This document shows, one piece after another, positions 36,033 through 45,006 of a DNA stretch of 64,000 bases. Position numbers and translations under genes: made by a program. Source of the DNA: Alphaproteobacteria bacterium LSUCC0684 (GTDB lineage Bacteria > Pseudomonadota > Alphaproteobacteria > Puniceispirillales > UBA1172). Under the pieces are notes generated by a model. It did not search any database. It was given only the letters and a program-made list of their open reading frames with translations, and was not told where the DNA came from. The stretch is taken from NCBI GenBank assembly GCA_041228335.1, contig CP166130.1, forward strand, positions 2,193,501-2,257,500, in the 5' to 3' direction. Numbering within the stretch: position 1 is the stretch's first letter; each line of letters begins with the position of its first letter.

Positions 36033-37178
36033 ATGAATATACTCAAGTTCATTGAGAAATTTTTTGGCTATGGTCCTATTACAGAGAAAATTGTTGCCAT
36101 TTTCTCTTTGTTTGGCTCATTTTCTTTTTTTAGGATACTGTTAACACCTGTTAATAAACGTATTTTTGTATCTTGTGGCCTCCCCTCTTATATATCAAAC
36201 ATAAATAGTGTACTTACAAGCCTTCATAAAGAAGGCTACAGAATTTTTATTTTTCCCGAGTGGCTGAAAGATTCGAACCTTGATGCTCAGTTGAGGGAGG
36301 TTATGAGCGGATGCTTTTTGATCTGCAATAACTCTTCCAGGATTTTGCCTTTATTTGAGTCGTTTGTTTTTTTATCGAGTGTTTCAGGTAAGCATTATTA
36401 CTTTCCTCGTAAAACACCCAGGTATTATTACTTTCATTCTGTGGCTGGGCTTGATGGTTTTGTTAAGGGTGGGTTTGATTCTTATCATGTTTTCTTAACA
36501 GCTACAATACAACAGTATGATGAGTTGATCGAAAGGTTTCAGTCAGAAAAAAAGTTTGGGAAAAGGGTATTGAAGGTTGGATACCCAAAGCTCGATGATT
36601 TGCGAAAAAGGGTGGCTGATGTGTCGACAGTGTATAGTCACGATAAGCCAAAAGTTTTGTACGCTCCAACATATTCAAATGATACAATTTATAAAAATTT
36701 ATCATCGCTACCAAAGTCTGTTGAAATAATAGAATCTCTTCTTTCTTCAGGCTTCTCTGTCGTTTTTCGGCCTCATCCTTTGAGTATTAGGCATGGTTTA
36801 AATCGAGTTCTTTTTGAGAATATAAAAAAGAGATTTTCGACGTTTGATTTTGTGTTTGATACATCTGTTGATTATTTTAATTCGTATTTAGATTCCTGTA
36901 TTATGGTTACTGATGTTTCAGGTACTGCAATTACTTATAGATATGCATTTGATAAGCCAGTGATTTTTTATTGTGAAGATCACTCACTTGCACAGCAAGC
37001 GCTATCAGGAATCGAAATTTTAGGCCCTTTGGTCGCTGAAACTAACAAGCTTTCAATTGAAATAATTTCTTGCCTTGAGTTGAACGATAGAGTGGCGACT
37101 ACAGAGTCTTATGTTTTTAATTTAGATAACTCGAAGTCAATTTTTTTAAATGCAATTATGGATCATAGGCTTAATTAA
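36033..37178 (+). CDS. CDP-glycerol glycerophosphotransferase-like (PF04464) transferase
   Basis: About 381 residues. The C-terminal half has VLYAPTYSNDTIYKNL, VVFRPHPLSIRHGL and SCIMVTDVSGTAITYRYAFDKPVIFY, all typical of TagB/TagF-type enzymes that move a phosphoglycerol or similar group from a CDP donor to a polymer. A hydrophobic segment near residues 20-45 may attach it to the membrane. It ends one base before the phosphoramidate kinase-like start, so it is a candidate phosphoramidate or phosphoglycerol transferase. Start ATG 36033; TTG 36009 is the alternative. No glycerol-3-phosphate cytidylyltransferase is seen nearby. Confidence 0.8.
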   Translation: MNILKFIEKFFGYGPITEKIVAIFSLFGSFSFFRILLTPVNKRIFVSCGLPSYISNINSVLTSLHKEGYRIFIFPEWLKDSNLDAQLREVMSGCFLICNNSSRILPLFESFVFLSSVSGKHYYFPRKTPRYYYFHSVAGLDGFVKGGFDSYHVFLTATIQQYDELIERFQSEKKFGKRVLKVGYPKLDDLRKRVADVSTVYSHDKPKVLYAPTYSNDTIYKNLSSLPKSVEIIESLLSSGFSVVFRPHPLSIRHGLNRVLFENIKKRFSTFDFVFDTSVDYFNSYLDSCIMVTDVSGTAITYRYAFDKPVIFYCEDHSLAQQALSGIEILGPLVAETNKLSIEIISCLELNDRVATTESYVFNLDNSKSIFLNAIMDHRLN

Positions 37179-37718
37179 ATGGTTATTTGGATTACTGGGC
37201 TATCTGGTGCCGGAAAGTCGACCTTGGCCCAAGAAGTCGTTGCTCGTTTGCGCGCTGAAGGCGAAGCTGTGGTTATGCTCGATGGAGATGAGCTTCGAGA
37301 GGTTTTTGGAGCGGTTGCGGCAAATGCTGCCAATCATGGGCGTGAAGGACGTTTGGCGTTAGCGGTGCAATACTCGCATCTATGCCGCGTTATCGCAGCA
37401 CAAGGGTTTACAGTGGTGATTGCCACCATTTCACTTTTTCGCGAAGTACACACCTGGAATCGTGCGTACCTTCCCGGCTATTTAGAAGTTTATTTGAAGG
37501 TGCCGCTCGATGAACTACGTCGCCGTGATCCCAAGGAGATTTACCGTCGCTTCGATGCGGGTGAACTGACTCATGTGGCTGGGCTTGATTTGCCTATCGA
37601 TGAACCTGAAGCTGCTGATTGGGTCGTGGAGTTTGATCCGGGCCACTCAGTTGCAAATCTAGCAGATGAATTACTACTGATTTTAAAAACGGAGAAGCGT
37701 AATGACTCAAACACTTAA
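37179..37718 (+). CDS. APS-kinase-like protein, Cj1415-type CDP-amidate kinase
   Basis: 179 residues of the APS-kinase fold: P-loop GLSGAGKSTLAQEV at 6-19 and VMLDGDELREVFG. The APS-binding FISPFR of true CysC is replaced by TISLFREVHTWNR, and the lid is different. Campylobacter jejuni Cj1415, which 3'-phosphorylates cytidine diphosphoramidate, has this kind of change and a neighbourhood like this one. First gene of a set whose products together match the O-methyl phosphoramidate pathway. Confidence 0.8.
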   Translation: MVIWITGLSGAGKSTLAQEVVARLRAEGEAVVMLDGDELREVFGAVAANAANHGREGRLALAVQYSHLCRVIAAQGFTVVIATISLFREVHTWNRAYLPGYLEVYLKVPLDELRRRDPKEIYRRFDAGELTHVAGLDLPIDEPEAADWVVEFDPGHSVANLADELLLILKTEKRNDSNT

Positions 37719-38484
37719 AGCCGGTGATTTTACCGGCCTGGCAAAAGATTACTCTGAACATCGGCCGGACTACTGTCCTTCGGTACTCAAAGCCTTGTTG
37801 GGCTTGATAAGCGAGCCCGCGTCTGATGTTGATTTTGTAGATGTGGGAGCAGGTACTGGTATTTGGAGCCGTATGGTTTTTGATGCGGGTGTTAAAAGTG
37901 TCACGGCGGTTGAACCAAATGACGATATGAGGGTTAACGGTATTGCTGACACTCAGAAAACAAGCATTCGATGGATGGCAGGTAGCGCAGAAGAAACAGG
38001 CTTATCTGATGCTTCTGCTGATTGGTTGTCTATGGCTTCAAGTTTTCATTGGGCTGATTTTGATAAAGCTACTCAGGAGTTTCACCGCGTGCTGCGGCCT
38101 GGTGGTCGTTTCACTGCGCTCTGGAATCCACGCTTGATTGAGGTCAACCCGCTGTTGGTTGAAATCGAAGCGCATTTGGACACGTTGCGCCCTAACATTA
38201 AGCGTGTTTCTTCCGGTCGTTCCGGAATCACTGAAACTTTGACTGAGCAATTATGGGCATCTCCCCGCTTTGACGATGTGGTGTATCTGGAAGGTCGTCA
38301 CGTTATTGAAATGACTGTTGATAGGTATCTAGGTGCTTGGCGCTCAGTAAATGATCTGCGCGTACAACTCGGGCCAGATAAATTTGAGTCTTTCCTAGAT
38401 TTTGTCGAAAAGCGTATCTCTGGTCTGAAAGTTATCGAGGCAACTTATCTAACTCGGGCGTGGTCCGCTCGTCGTAAGGATTAA
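37702..38484 (+). CDS. SAM-dependent methyltransferase of the phosphoramidate set
   Basis: 260 residues, class I. FVDVGAGTGIWSRMVF is motif I, EPNDDM is the acidic ribose contact, and FHWADFDKATQEFHRVLRPGGRF is the methyltransferase-11 pattern. It overlaps the kinase-like gene by 17 bases. In Campylobacter two methyltransferases (Cj1419, Cj1420) in the same cluster put the methyl on the phosphoramidate; this is the likely counterpart. Substrate is inferred from context. Confidence 0.75.
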   Translation: MTQTLKAGDFTGLAKDYSEHRPDYCPSVLKALLGLISEPASDVDFVDVGAGTGIWSRMVFDAGVKSVTAVEPNDDMRVNGIADTQKTSIRWMAGSAEETGLSDASADWLSMASSFHWADFDKATQEFHRVLRPGGRFTALWNPRLIEVNPLLVEIEAHLDTLRPNIKRVSSGRSGITETLTEQLWASPRFDDVVYLEGRHVIEMTVDRYLGAWRSVNDLRVQLGPDKFESFLDFVEKRISGLKVIEATYLTRAWSARRKD

Positions 38485-38489
38485 CCTAA

Positions 38490-40805
38490 ATGCCCTTGGT
38501 CTTCACTACCAAGGCCGGTACGTTGGCTAGCCTGCAGGTTGTGCTGCGGACAGCCTGTATTTTGCCACTGCACGCTTTCTCAGTAGGAAGCTGGCAGTCG
38601 GATCGAAAGAATTGTCTTGCTGGTTTGGCAGAAACGCTTGGCTCTGATTTGTGGATTGTGCGTTCCAGTTGTGGTCGGGAAGATGGTGTTGACTCGTCTA
38701 ATGCAGGTGCATTCCTGTCTATTCCAAATGTGGATTCAGTAGGATTAGAAAAGGCGATAGAAGAGGTTGTTGCCGCCTACGGCCAAGCAGATATCAGCGA
38801 TGAGGTGTTGATTCAGCCCATGCTGACTGAAGTGGTACGTTCTGGAGTAGCTTTTTCGCATGATCCTAATACTTGCGCGCCCTATCGCATGGTGAATTGG
38901 ACGGATGGTGGCGATACAGCTGAGGTCACTGGTGGTTTAGGTGGCCGTGTTTGGCAGCAGGCAGCGAATAGCAAAATTCCATCATCGTCAACTTTGGCGC
39001 CAATCATGGACTTGCTTGATGAGCTTCTAATGCTCTTTGATAACGTGCCAGTCGATTGCGAATTTGCAGTAACTTGTCAGGGTGATGATGAGATCTTATG
39101 GCTGTTGCAGGCGCGGCCATTAATACTTAGGGGTACTCCGGAATCCGCAGAGACTCAATCAGCGCGGCTTGAAATGATCGAGCGCAAGGTGGCTAGTGGG
39201 ATGCAACCGCATCCTTTTCTTATTGGTCGACGCACGGTTTATGGTGTGATGCCGGACTGGAACCCGGCCGAGATTGTAGGCGTTCGTCCCAAGCCACTGG
39301 CGCTATCGCTGTATCGCGAACTCATCACAGATTCTATCTGGGCCTACCAGCGCCACAACTATGGTTACCGAAATTTGCGCAGTTTCCCATTGATGCCGCA
39401 TTTTTTTGGATTGCCTTATATCGATGTGCGGTTATCGTTCAACTCTTTCATCCCCGCTGATCTGGATGAAGGGCTTGCCGGACGGTTGGTCGATTACTAT
39501 ATCGACCGCTTATTGGCCGAACCCACATTACATGACAAAGTGGAGTTTGAAATTGTTTTCTCCTGCTATACGCTGGATTTACCGGAGCGACTAGAAAGTC
39601 TGTCTCAAGCAGGTTTTTCAAAGCGCGAACGTGAAGCTATTGCTGATAGCCTGCGCAAGCTCACCAACCGTATCGTTCATCCCAAAGAGGGGTTGTGGAG
39701 GGGTGATGCGGCTAAGATCGATACGCTTACCGCTCGGCGTGAAGAGTTGTTGGGTGCCAGTTCAGAGCCGCTCGAGCGTATCTACTGGTTGCTGGAAGAT
39801 GCTAAGCGATACGGTACCTTGCCTTTTGCTGGTCTGGCACGAGCAGGATTTGTGGCTGTGCAAATGCTCAAGTCTTTGGTGGCTGTAGGCGTGTTTTCGC
39901 AGGCAGATTACGACGCTTTTCTTGGCAGTGTAACGACCGTGAGCGGGCAGTTGGCGCGCGATCGAGCCATGTTGGATAAGGCTACTTTTCTGGCGCGTTA
40001 TGGCCATTTGCGGCCCGGTACCTATGACATTCTCTCGCCTCGCTATGATGAAGCACCTGAGCTCTACTTTGATTGGAGCCAGAGTTTGCCGGCGCCGGAG
40101 GCGGTCAAGCCTTTTGCATTAACATTGCAACAGATGCGCGAGATCGCGAAGTTACTTGAAGCTCACGGATTGCAGCCTGACCCGGTTGGATTGTTCGACT
40201 TCATGCAGGCGGGTATCGAGTTGCGCGAGCTTGCGAAGTTTCATTTCACCCGCAACCTGTCGGATGCACTTGCCCTAATCGCAGAGGTTGGCGATCAATA
40301 CGGCTTTGCTCGTGAGGATTTGGCTTATTGCGACATTGCCGCCTTCAGGGAATTACATGTTGCAGCGACTGACCCAAAGAAAGTGCTCTCGAATGCTATT
40401 GAACAAGGGAAGGCGCGATATGACGAAACACTCAAGATTTCATTGCCCCCCTTGATTGCTAAGCCGAAGGATATCTGGGCTTTTGAATGGCCGGATACTG
40501 CGCCGAACTTTATTACGCAAAAGCAGGTAACCGCGCTAGTTGTGGGTTGTGATGCTCGCGAACAATTGGTTGGAGCGATTGTCTGCATTCCGAATGCTGA
40601 CCCGGGCTTCGACTGGTTGTTTGCCTATCCTATTGCCGGTCTGATTACGGCGTGGGGTGGCGCGAATTCTCACATGGCAATTCGTGCGGGGGAGCTTGGG
40701 TTGCCTTCAGTTATCGGTGCAGGTGAAGTGCTGTACCGCCGTTGGTCAGAAGCGCAACGCCTGTATTTAGATTGCGCCGGGCGGCGGGTAGAGGTGCTGG
40801 CGTGA
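38490..40805 (+). CDS. PEP-synthase-like L-glutamine kinase (Cj1418-type)
   Basis: 771 residues. The N-terminal part is a PPDK/PEP-synthase ATP-grasp domain (WIVRSSCGREDG, EVLIQPMLTEVVRSGVAFSHD, CEFAVT..GDDEILWLLQARPL). The C-terminal 100 residues are a swivelling phosphohistidine domain with the His in GGANSHMAIRAGELGLPSVIG. There is no PEP/pyruvate-binding barrel, and the length is close to that of Cj1418, which phosphorylates L-glutamine at its side-chain amide. First committed step of the phosphoramidate pathway. Confidence 0.82.
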   Translation: MPLVFTTKAGTLASLQVVLRTACILPLHAFSVGSWQSDRKNCLAGLAETLGSDLWIVRSSCGREDGVDSSNAGAFLSIPNVDSVGLEKAIEEVVAAYGQADISDEVLIQPMLTEVVRSGVAFSHDPNTCAPYRMVNWTDGGDTAEVTGGLGGRVWQQAANSKIPSSSTLAPIMDLLDELLMLFDNVPVDCEFAVTCQGDDEILWLLQARPLILRGTPESAETQSARLEMIERKVASGMQPHPFLIGRRTVYGVMPDWNPAEIVGVRPKPLALSLYRELITDSIWAYQRHNYGYRNLRSFPLMPHFFGLPYIDVRLSFNSFIPADLDEGLAGRLVDYYIDRLLAEPTLHDKVEFEIVFSCYTLDLPERLESLSQAGFSKREREAIADSLRKLTNRIVHPKEGLWRGDAAKIDTLTARREELLGASSEPLERIYWLLEDAKRYGTLPFAGLARAGFVAVQMLKSLVAVGVFSQADYDAFLGSVTTVSGQLARDRAMLDKATFLARYGHLRPGTYDILSPRYDEAPELYFDWSQSLPAPEAVKPFALTLQQMREIAKLLEAHGLQPDPVGLFDFMQAGIELRELAKFHFTRNLSDALALIAEVGDQYGFAREDLAYCDIAAFRELHVAATDPKKVLSNAIEQGKARYDETLKISLPPLIAKPKDIWAFEWPDTAPNFITQKQVTALVVGCDAREQLVGAIVCIPNADPGFDWLFAYPIAGLITAWGGANSHMAIRAGELGLPSVIGAGEVLYRRWSEAQRLYLDCAGRRVEVLA

Positions 40806-41389
40806 AGGTGGTGGCCGTTAGCCAGCGGGTAGACTCTTTTTCTGATCGCAATGAAACGAGAGACGCGTTAGATCAGCGTTTGATAGAGTGGCTGACAAGA
40901 TGTGGCTATGTGCCTGTGCCGGTACCGAATGGCTTGGGTGACTCTATTCGCGGTTGGTTGATGACTTTGCGACCATCTGCTTTAGTGCTTTCTGGAGGTA
41001 ACGACATTGGTCAATACCCTGAGCGTGACGAAACCGAGCTTGCCTTGCTTTCTTATGCGAAAGAATTGACTTTACCGGTACTTGGGATTTGTCGCGGTAT
41101 GCAGATGATGGCGCATTGGGCTGGTGCGACTTTTCATCGAGTCAGCGGGCATGTTAGAACGCGACATCAATTGAGCGGAGAAATTTCCACAGAGGTGAAC
41201 AGTTACCACAACTACTCTTTAACTGATTGCCCGAGTGATTTTGAAGTGATGGCGCGTAGTGAAGACGGAGAAATCGAAGCGATTCGTCACCGTGTGCTGC
41301 CGTGGGAAGGCTGGATGTGGCATCCTGAGCGAGAAGATCACTTTGTGGCCGACGATAACTACCGAATCAAGGCGCTGTTCGGTGGATAA
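40802..41389 (+). CDS. Class I glutamine amidotransferase-like hydrolase (Cj1417-type)
   Basis: About 195 residues. Catalytic Cys in LPVLGICRGMQMMAHWAG and His/Glu in WMWHPERED. Cj1417 of this family hydrolyses gamma-glutamyl-CDP-amidate to release cytidine diphosphoramidate and glutamate. Start is GTG 40802 in a GTGA overlap with the kinase stop; a longer reading from 40742 runs inside that gene. A stand-alone amidotransferase with no synthetase partner is what this pathway predicts. Confidence 0.82.
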   Translation: MKVVAVSQRVDSFSDRNETRDALDQRLIEWLTRCGYVPVPVPNGLGDSIRGWLMTLRPSALVLSGGNDIGQYPERDETELALLSYAKELTLPVLGICRGMQMMAHWAGATFHRVSGHVRTRHQLSGEISTEVNSYHNYSLTDCPSDFEVMARSEDGEIEAIRHRVLPWEGWMWHPEREDHFVADDNYRIKALFGG

Positions 41390-42167
41390 ACTACTGGCCC
41401 TGGCACTTGAGGCATCGCGACTGGCGGGACATGCCATCATGCCACATTATCAGCAGCCGTTATCGGTGTCGCTCAAACAGGATGGCTCGCCATTGACACT
41501 GGCGGATCAGGCGTCGCATCAGGTCATTGTCCGCCACCTCGCTCACAGCGCAGTGACCATCGTCTCTGAGGAAGGTGAAGACCTCCATTTCGATGCCGAA
41601 CGTTATTGGTTGGTCGATCCGCTCGATGGCACCAAGGATTTTATGGCTAGTAATGGCGAGTTCACCGTCAATATTGCCCTCGTCGATCAAGGACGGCCTG
41701 TGCTCGGGGTGGTATTTGCTCCTGCACTTGGTGATCTTTATTGGGGCGCCCAGGGCTTGGGTGCGTGGCGAATCAGGAACGGAGCGGAATCGGCTCTTTT
41801 GCCACAGGTGCAATTACCCGCCTGTAGGATGGCGATCAGTCGGTTTCATGATCACCCGGATGTCGATGTGTTCGCAGCCCAGAATCAAATCGACCAGCGA
41901 ATCGCGGTTGGTTCCGCATTAAAATACGGCTTGCTTGCTGCCGCAGAAGTGGATGTGTTTCCGCGTCTTGTGGGCAGTTCCGAGTGGGATACAGCTGCAG
42001 GTCAAGCTTTGTTGGAGGCTGCAGGCGGAGAGGTTTTGGATTGGCATACTGGTAAAGCGCTTCGGTATGGCAAGCCTCGACGTCGCAACCCCAGATTATT
42101 GGCCATGCGTGCGCCTTACTGCCGAGAAGCATTTACACTGATAGAGTACGAAAGCGAGTTGTTATGA
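41382..42167 (+). CDS. CysQ-like 3',5'-bisphosphate nucleotidase of the phosphoramidate set
   Basis: 261 residues from GTG 41382, which overlaps the amidotransferase stop. SEEGEDLHFD, WLVDPLDGTKDFMASNGEFT and SEWDTAAGQALLEAAGGEV are the inositol-phosphatase metal motifs. Paralogous to the CysQ at 22419. Here it sits between phosphoramidate genes, where the donor is thought to be 3'-phospho-CDP-amidate, so it probably removes the 3'-phosphate from the nucleotide released after transfer. Not part of the core Campylobacter set as I recall it. Confidence 0.82.
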   Translation: MDKLLALALEASRLAGHAIMPHYQQPLSVSLKQDGSPLTLADQASHQVIVRHLAHSAVTIVSEEGEDLHFDAERYWLVDPLDGTKDFMASNGEFTVNIALVDQGRPVLGVVFAPALGDLYWGAQGLGAWRIRNGAESALLPQVQLPACRMAISRFHDHPDVDVFAAQNQIDQRIAVGSALKYGLLAAAEVDVFPRLVGSSEWDTAAGQALLEAAGGEVLDWHTGKALRYGKPRRRNPRLLAMRAPYCREAFTLIEYESELL

Positions 42168-42895
42168 AGGCAATTATCCTTGCCGCCGGTCGCGGCAGCC
42201 GCATGAAAAATCTGACCAAGGAACGTCCGAAGTGTCTAGTCGAGCTGAGGGGGAAAGCACTGCTGGATTGGCAACTGGATGCACTCCGCGATGCAGGCAT
42301 CTCAGATATCGCTATCGTCACTGGTTACAAGCGAGAAATGCTTTCCAATCGTGGGCTGATGGAGTTTCATAACCCACGCTGGGCGGATACCAATATGGTC
42401 TCTTCGCTGGCCTGCGCAAAGGCATGGTTACGGGTTGAACCGTGCATCGTAAGTTACTCGGATATTTTCTACGGCCCCTCAGCAGTGCAGTCCTTGATGG
42501 AATGTGATGCATCCCTAGCTGTCACCTATGATCCAAATTGGCTGGAGCTCTGGACTAAGCGCTTTGGTGATCCCTTGTTGGATGCGGAAACTTTTCGTCT
42601 AACGACTGAGCACACATTGGTCGAGATTGGTAACAAACCAAAATCTGTTGATGAGGTGCAAGGTCAGTATATGGGTTTGCTTCGATTTACGCCTAAGGGA
42701 TGGGCGAATGTGTTGCAGATTCGGTCAGGTCTGACACCAGAACAATGCGACAAAATGCAAATGACCCACATGCTTCAAAATATTATCGATAGCAACATCA
42801 TTAAAATAGAGGCCTTAAAAAATTTAGATCCTTGGGGAGAGGTGGATTCGGAAAACGATCTCATTTTCTATCAAGAAGACAAAGGAATTAATTAA
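42164..42895 (+). CDS. Nucleotidyltransferase, CTP:phosphoglutamine cytidylyltransferase (Cj1416-type)
   Basis: 243 residues. LAAGRGSRMKNLTKERPKCL at residue 6 is the NTP-transferase signature and VSYSDIFYG the metal Asp. Cj1416 of this family joins CTP to L-glutamine phosphate to give CDP-L-glutamine. Overlaps the nucleotidase by four bases. With the kinase, amidotransferase, CDP-amidate kinase and methyltransferase it completes the set. Confidence 0.82.
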   Translation: MKAIILAAGRGSRMKNLTKERPKCLVELRGKALLDWQLDALRDAGISDIAIVTGYKREMLSNRGLMEFHNPRWADTNMVSSLACAKAWLRVEPCIVSYSDIFYGPSAVQSLMECDASLAVTYDPNWLELWTKRFGDPLLDAETFRLTTEHTLVEIGNKPKSVDEVQGQYMGLLRFTPKGWANVLQIRSGLTPEQCDKMQMTHMLQNIIDSNIIKIEALKNLDPWGEVDSENDLIFYQEDKGIN

Positions 42896-42900
42896 ATGTA

Positions 42901-43593
42901 ATGAAGAAAATAGCTATTTTGCAATCAAACTATATTCCTTGGAAGGGGTATTTTGATCTAATAAATTCCGTTGATGAATTTGTTTTGTATGATGACATGC
43001 AATACACCCGCCGTGATTGGCGAAATCGCAATAAAATAAAAACCTCTCAAGGCTCTAAATGGTTAACTGTTCCTGTCGATGTTAAAGGTAAATATTTTCA
43101 GAAAATCAATGAAACTCGTATTTCCGAACCAGATTGGGCGGTTAAACATTGGCAAACTATCAAGCAATTTTATACCAAAACCTCGTACTTTAAAAAATAT
43201 AAAGATAGTTTTGAAGATTTTTATCTAAATAACAATGAAGAATTGTTGAGTCAAGTAAATCTTAGGCTGATTAAAATCATTAATGAAATTTTGGGTATCA
43301 ATACTAAACTTCGTTGGTCAAGTGAGTTTAATTTAGTCGAAGGGAAAACAGAAAAATTATTGGGGATTTGCCAACAAGCTAGTGCGGATGTGTATTTAAG
43401 TGGCCCAGCGGCAAAAGATTATCTTGATGTCGCCTTGGCCGCAAAAATGGGCATTCAAGTCGAGTGGATGGATTATTCAGGTTATCTAGATTATCAACAA
43501 TTACACTCGCCGTTTGAACATGGTGTGACTATTCTAGATTTGATCTTTAATGAAGGCCCAAACGCTAAAAATTTTATGAAGAGTTTTAAATGA
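42901..43593 (+). CDS. WbqC-family protein
   Basis: 230 residues matching the WbqC family (PF08889): ILQSNYIPWKGYFDLINSVDEFV at the start, DDMQYTRRDWRNRNKIKT, WLTVPV and a late VYLSGPAAKDYLD. The family is common in O-antigen loci and often beside aminotransferases such as the next gene, with which it overlaps by four bases. Its reaction is not established to my knowledge; an acyl or amide transfer on the amino sugar has been suggested. Confidence 0.85.
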   Translation: MKKIAILQSNYIPWKGYFDLINSVDEFVLYDDMQYTRRDWRNRNKIKTSQGSKWLTVPVDVKGKYFQKINETRISEPDWAVKHWQTIKQFYTKTSYFKKYKDSFEDFYLNNNEELLSQVNLRLIKIINEILGINTKLRWSSEFNLVEGKTEKLLGICQQASADVYLSGPAAKDYLDVALAAKMGIQVEWMDYSGYLDYQQLHSPFEHGVTILDLIFNEGPNAKNFMKSFK

Positions 43594-44738
43594 GGCATAT
43601 TGAGTTCAATAAGCCCCCTTTAACCGGCAATGAAAAGCAGTATGTTTTGCAGGCTATGCAGAGCAATAAAATTTCGGGCGATGGTTTTTTTGGTAAAACG
43701 TGCCAGGACTGGTTTGAAGAAAACTTAGGTTGCCCTAAAACCTTGCTCACTCCTTCTTGCACGGCGGCATTGGAAATGGCGGCGATTCTGTTGGATATTC
43801 AGCCGGGTGATGAAGTGATTATGCCTAGCTATACCTTTGTCAGCACCGCCAATGCGTTTGTGTTGCGTGGCGCAAAAATTGTGTTTGTGGATATTCGCCC
43901 AGATACCATGAATATCGACGAAACCAAAATTGAAGCGGCGATTACACCTAACACCAAAGCGATTGTGCCGGTGCATTATGCGGGGGTGGGGTGCGAGATG
44001 TATGCGATTATGGATATCGCCCAGCGTCATGATTTGTTTGTAGTGGAAGATGCCGCACAAGGCATGATGAGCAGCTACAAAGGCAAGCCACTCGGCACAA
44101 TCGGCCATTTGGGCGCGTTTAGTTTTCACGAAACCAAAAACTACACCAGCGGCGGGGAAGGTGGATTGTTGATTATTAACGATGAACGTTTTTTACAACG
44201 AGCAGAAGTGATTCGCGAAAAAGGCACTAACCGCAGTCAGTTTTTCCGTGGACAAGTAGATAAATATACTTGGGTGGACGTAGGAAGCAGCTATTTGCCT
44301 AGCGAATTGCAAGCCGCGTTTTTGTGGGGACAGTTAGCAAAAGCGGATGACATCAACCAAAACCGTTTAGCAACTTGGAATGCGTACCACCAAGCATTTA
44401 AACAGTTACCACCAGGCCTGGTGGATTTGCCGATTGTTCCTGAGCATTGCCAACACAACGCGCACATGTATTACCTCAAGCTAAAAGACCTCGACCAACG
44501 TAGTGCCTTTATCGTCCATTTAAAAGCCAATAATATTATGGCGGTGTTCCACTACATCCCATTGCACTCCGCACCGGCTGGGCAAAAGTTTGGCGAGTTT
44601 AACGGCATAGACCAATACACCACCACCGAAAGCGAACGCCTAGTTCGCTTGCCGATGTATTACGGAATGAGTGAGGGGGAGCGGGAGAAAGTGATTGTAA
44701 ATGTTGTTGAGTTTTTTCGTGAATCAGACTTTTTATAG
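43590..44738 (+). CDS. rffA: dTDP-4-amino-4,6-dideoxygalactose transaminase
   Basis: 382 residues, PLP-dependent DegT family. The start IEFNKPPLTGNEKQYVLQAM, SCTAALEMAAILLDI, DEVIMPSYTFVSTANAFVLRGA and the PLP Lys in SFHETKNYTSGGEGG are characteristic of RffA/WecE. Converts dTDP-4-keto-6-deoxyglucose (from RmlB) to dTDP-Fuc4N, the precursor used by the GT56-like enzyme at 34849 after acetylation. The N-acetyltransferase is not visible. Confidence 0.93.
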   Translation: MRHIEFNKPPLTGNEKQYVLQAMQSNKISGDGFFGKTCQDWFEENLGCPKTLLTPSCTAALEMAAILLDIQPGDEVIMPSYTFVSTANAFVLRGAKIVFVDIRPDTMNIDETKIEAAITPNTKAIVPVHYAGVGCEMYAIMDIAQRHDLFVVEDAAQGMMSSYKGKPLGTIGHLGAFSFHETKNYTSGGEGGLLIINDERFLQRAEVIREKGTNRSQFFRGQVDKYTWVDVGSSYLPSELQAAFLWGQLAKADDINQNRLATWNAYHQAFKQLPPGLVDLPIVPEHCQHNAHMYYLKLKDLDQRSAFIVHLKANNIMAVFHYIPLHSAPAGQKFGEFNGIDQYTTTESERLVRLPMYYGMSEGEREKVIVNVVEFFRESDFL

Positions 44739-44894
44739 CATCCAATTCTTGAGGGGGCGGCGTTACTCGTTGTTTTTCATCACTTTATGCAGGTTTTTTA
44801 TGACTTTGAACGCACCAATCCAGTCGGCAATTTCTTTTCTGATTTTGGTGGTTGGGGTGTGGATGTTTTTTTTGTAATCTCTGGGTTTGCTTAG
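44739..44894 (+). pseudogene. Acyltransferase-3 (OafA-like) N-terminal remnant
   Basis: Immediately after the rffA stop the frame reads ILEGAALLVVFHHF and, later, GGWGVDVFFVISGFA before TAG at 44892-44894. RG-AAL-VV-HH and GVDVFFVISGF are hallmarks of the acyltransferase-3 family, which O-acetylates surface sugars. No start codon and no body of the protein remain, about 50 codons of roughly 350. A deletion scar next to IS3 debris. Confidence 0.75.
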
Positions 44895-45006
44895 TCATTT
44901 CCGGTCCTCATCTGTTGTGTGGCGTTAATAAATGAACCGGAAAATGACTTACATTCCCAGTGGTTCGAATAGCATGCGAGAGAACGGAAAGGATCAGGGC
45001 TAATGA

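Noticed and set aside
37179..37718. Second true APS kinase for sulfation
   Set aside because: The FISPFR substrate motif is missing and the neighbours are phosphoramidate-pathway families, so a CDP-amidate kinase is the better reading.
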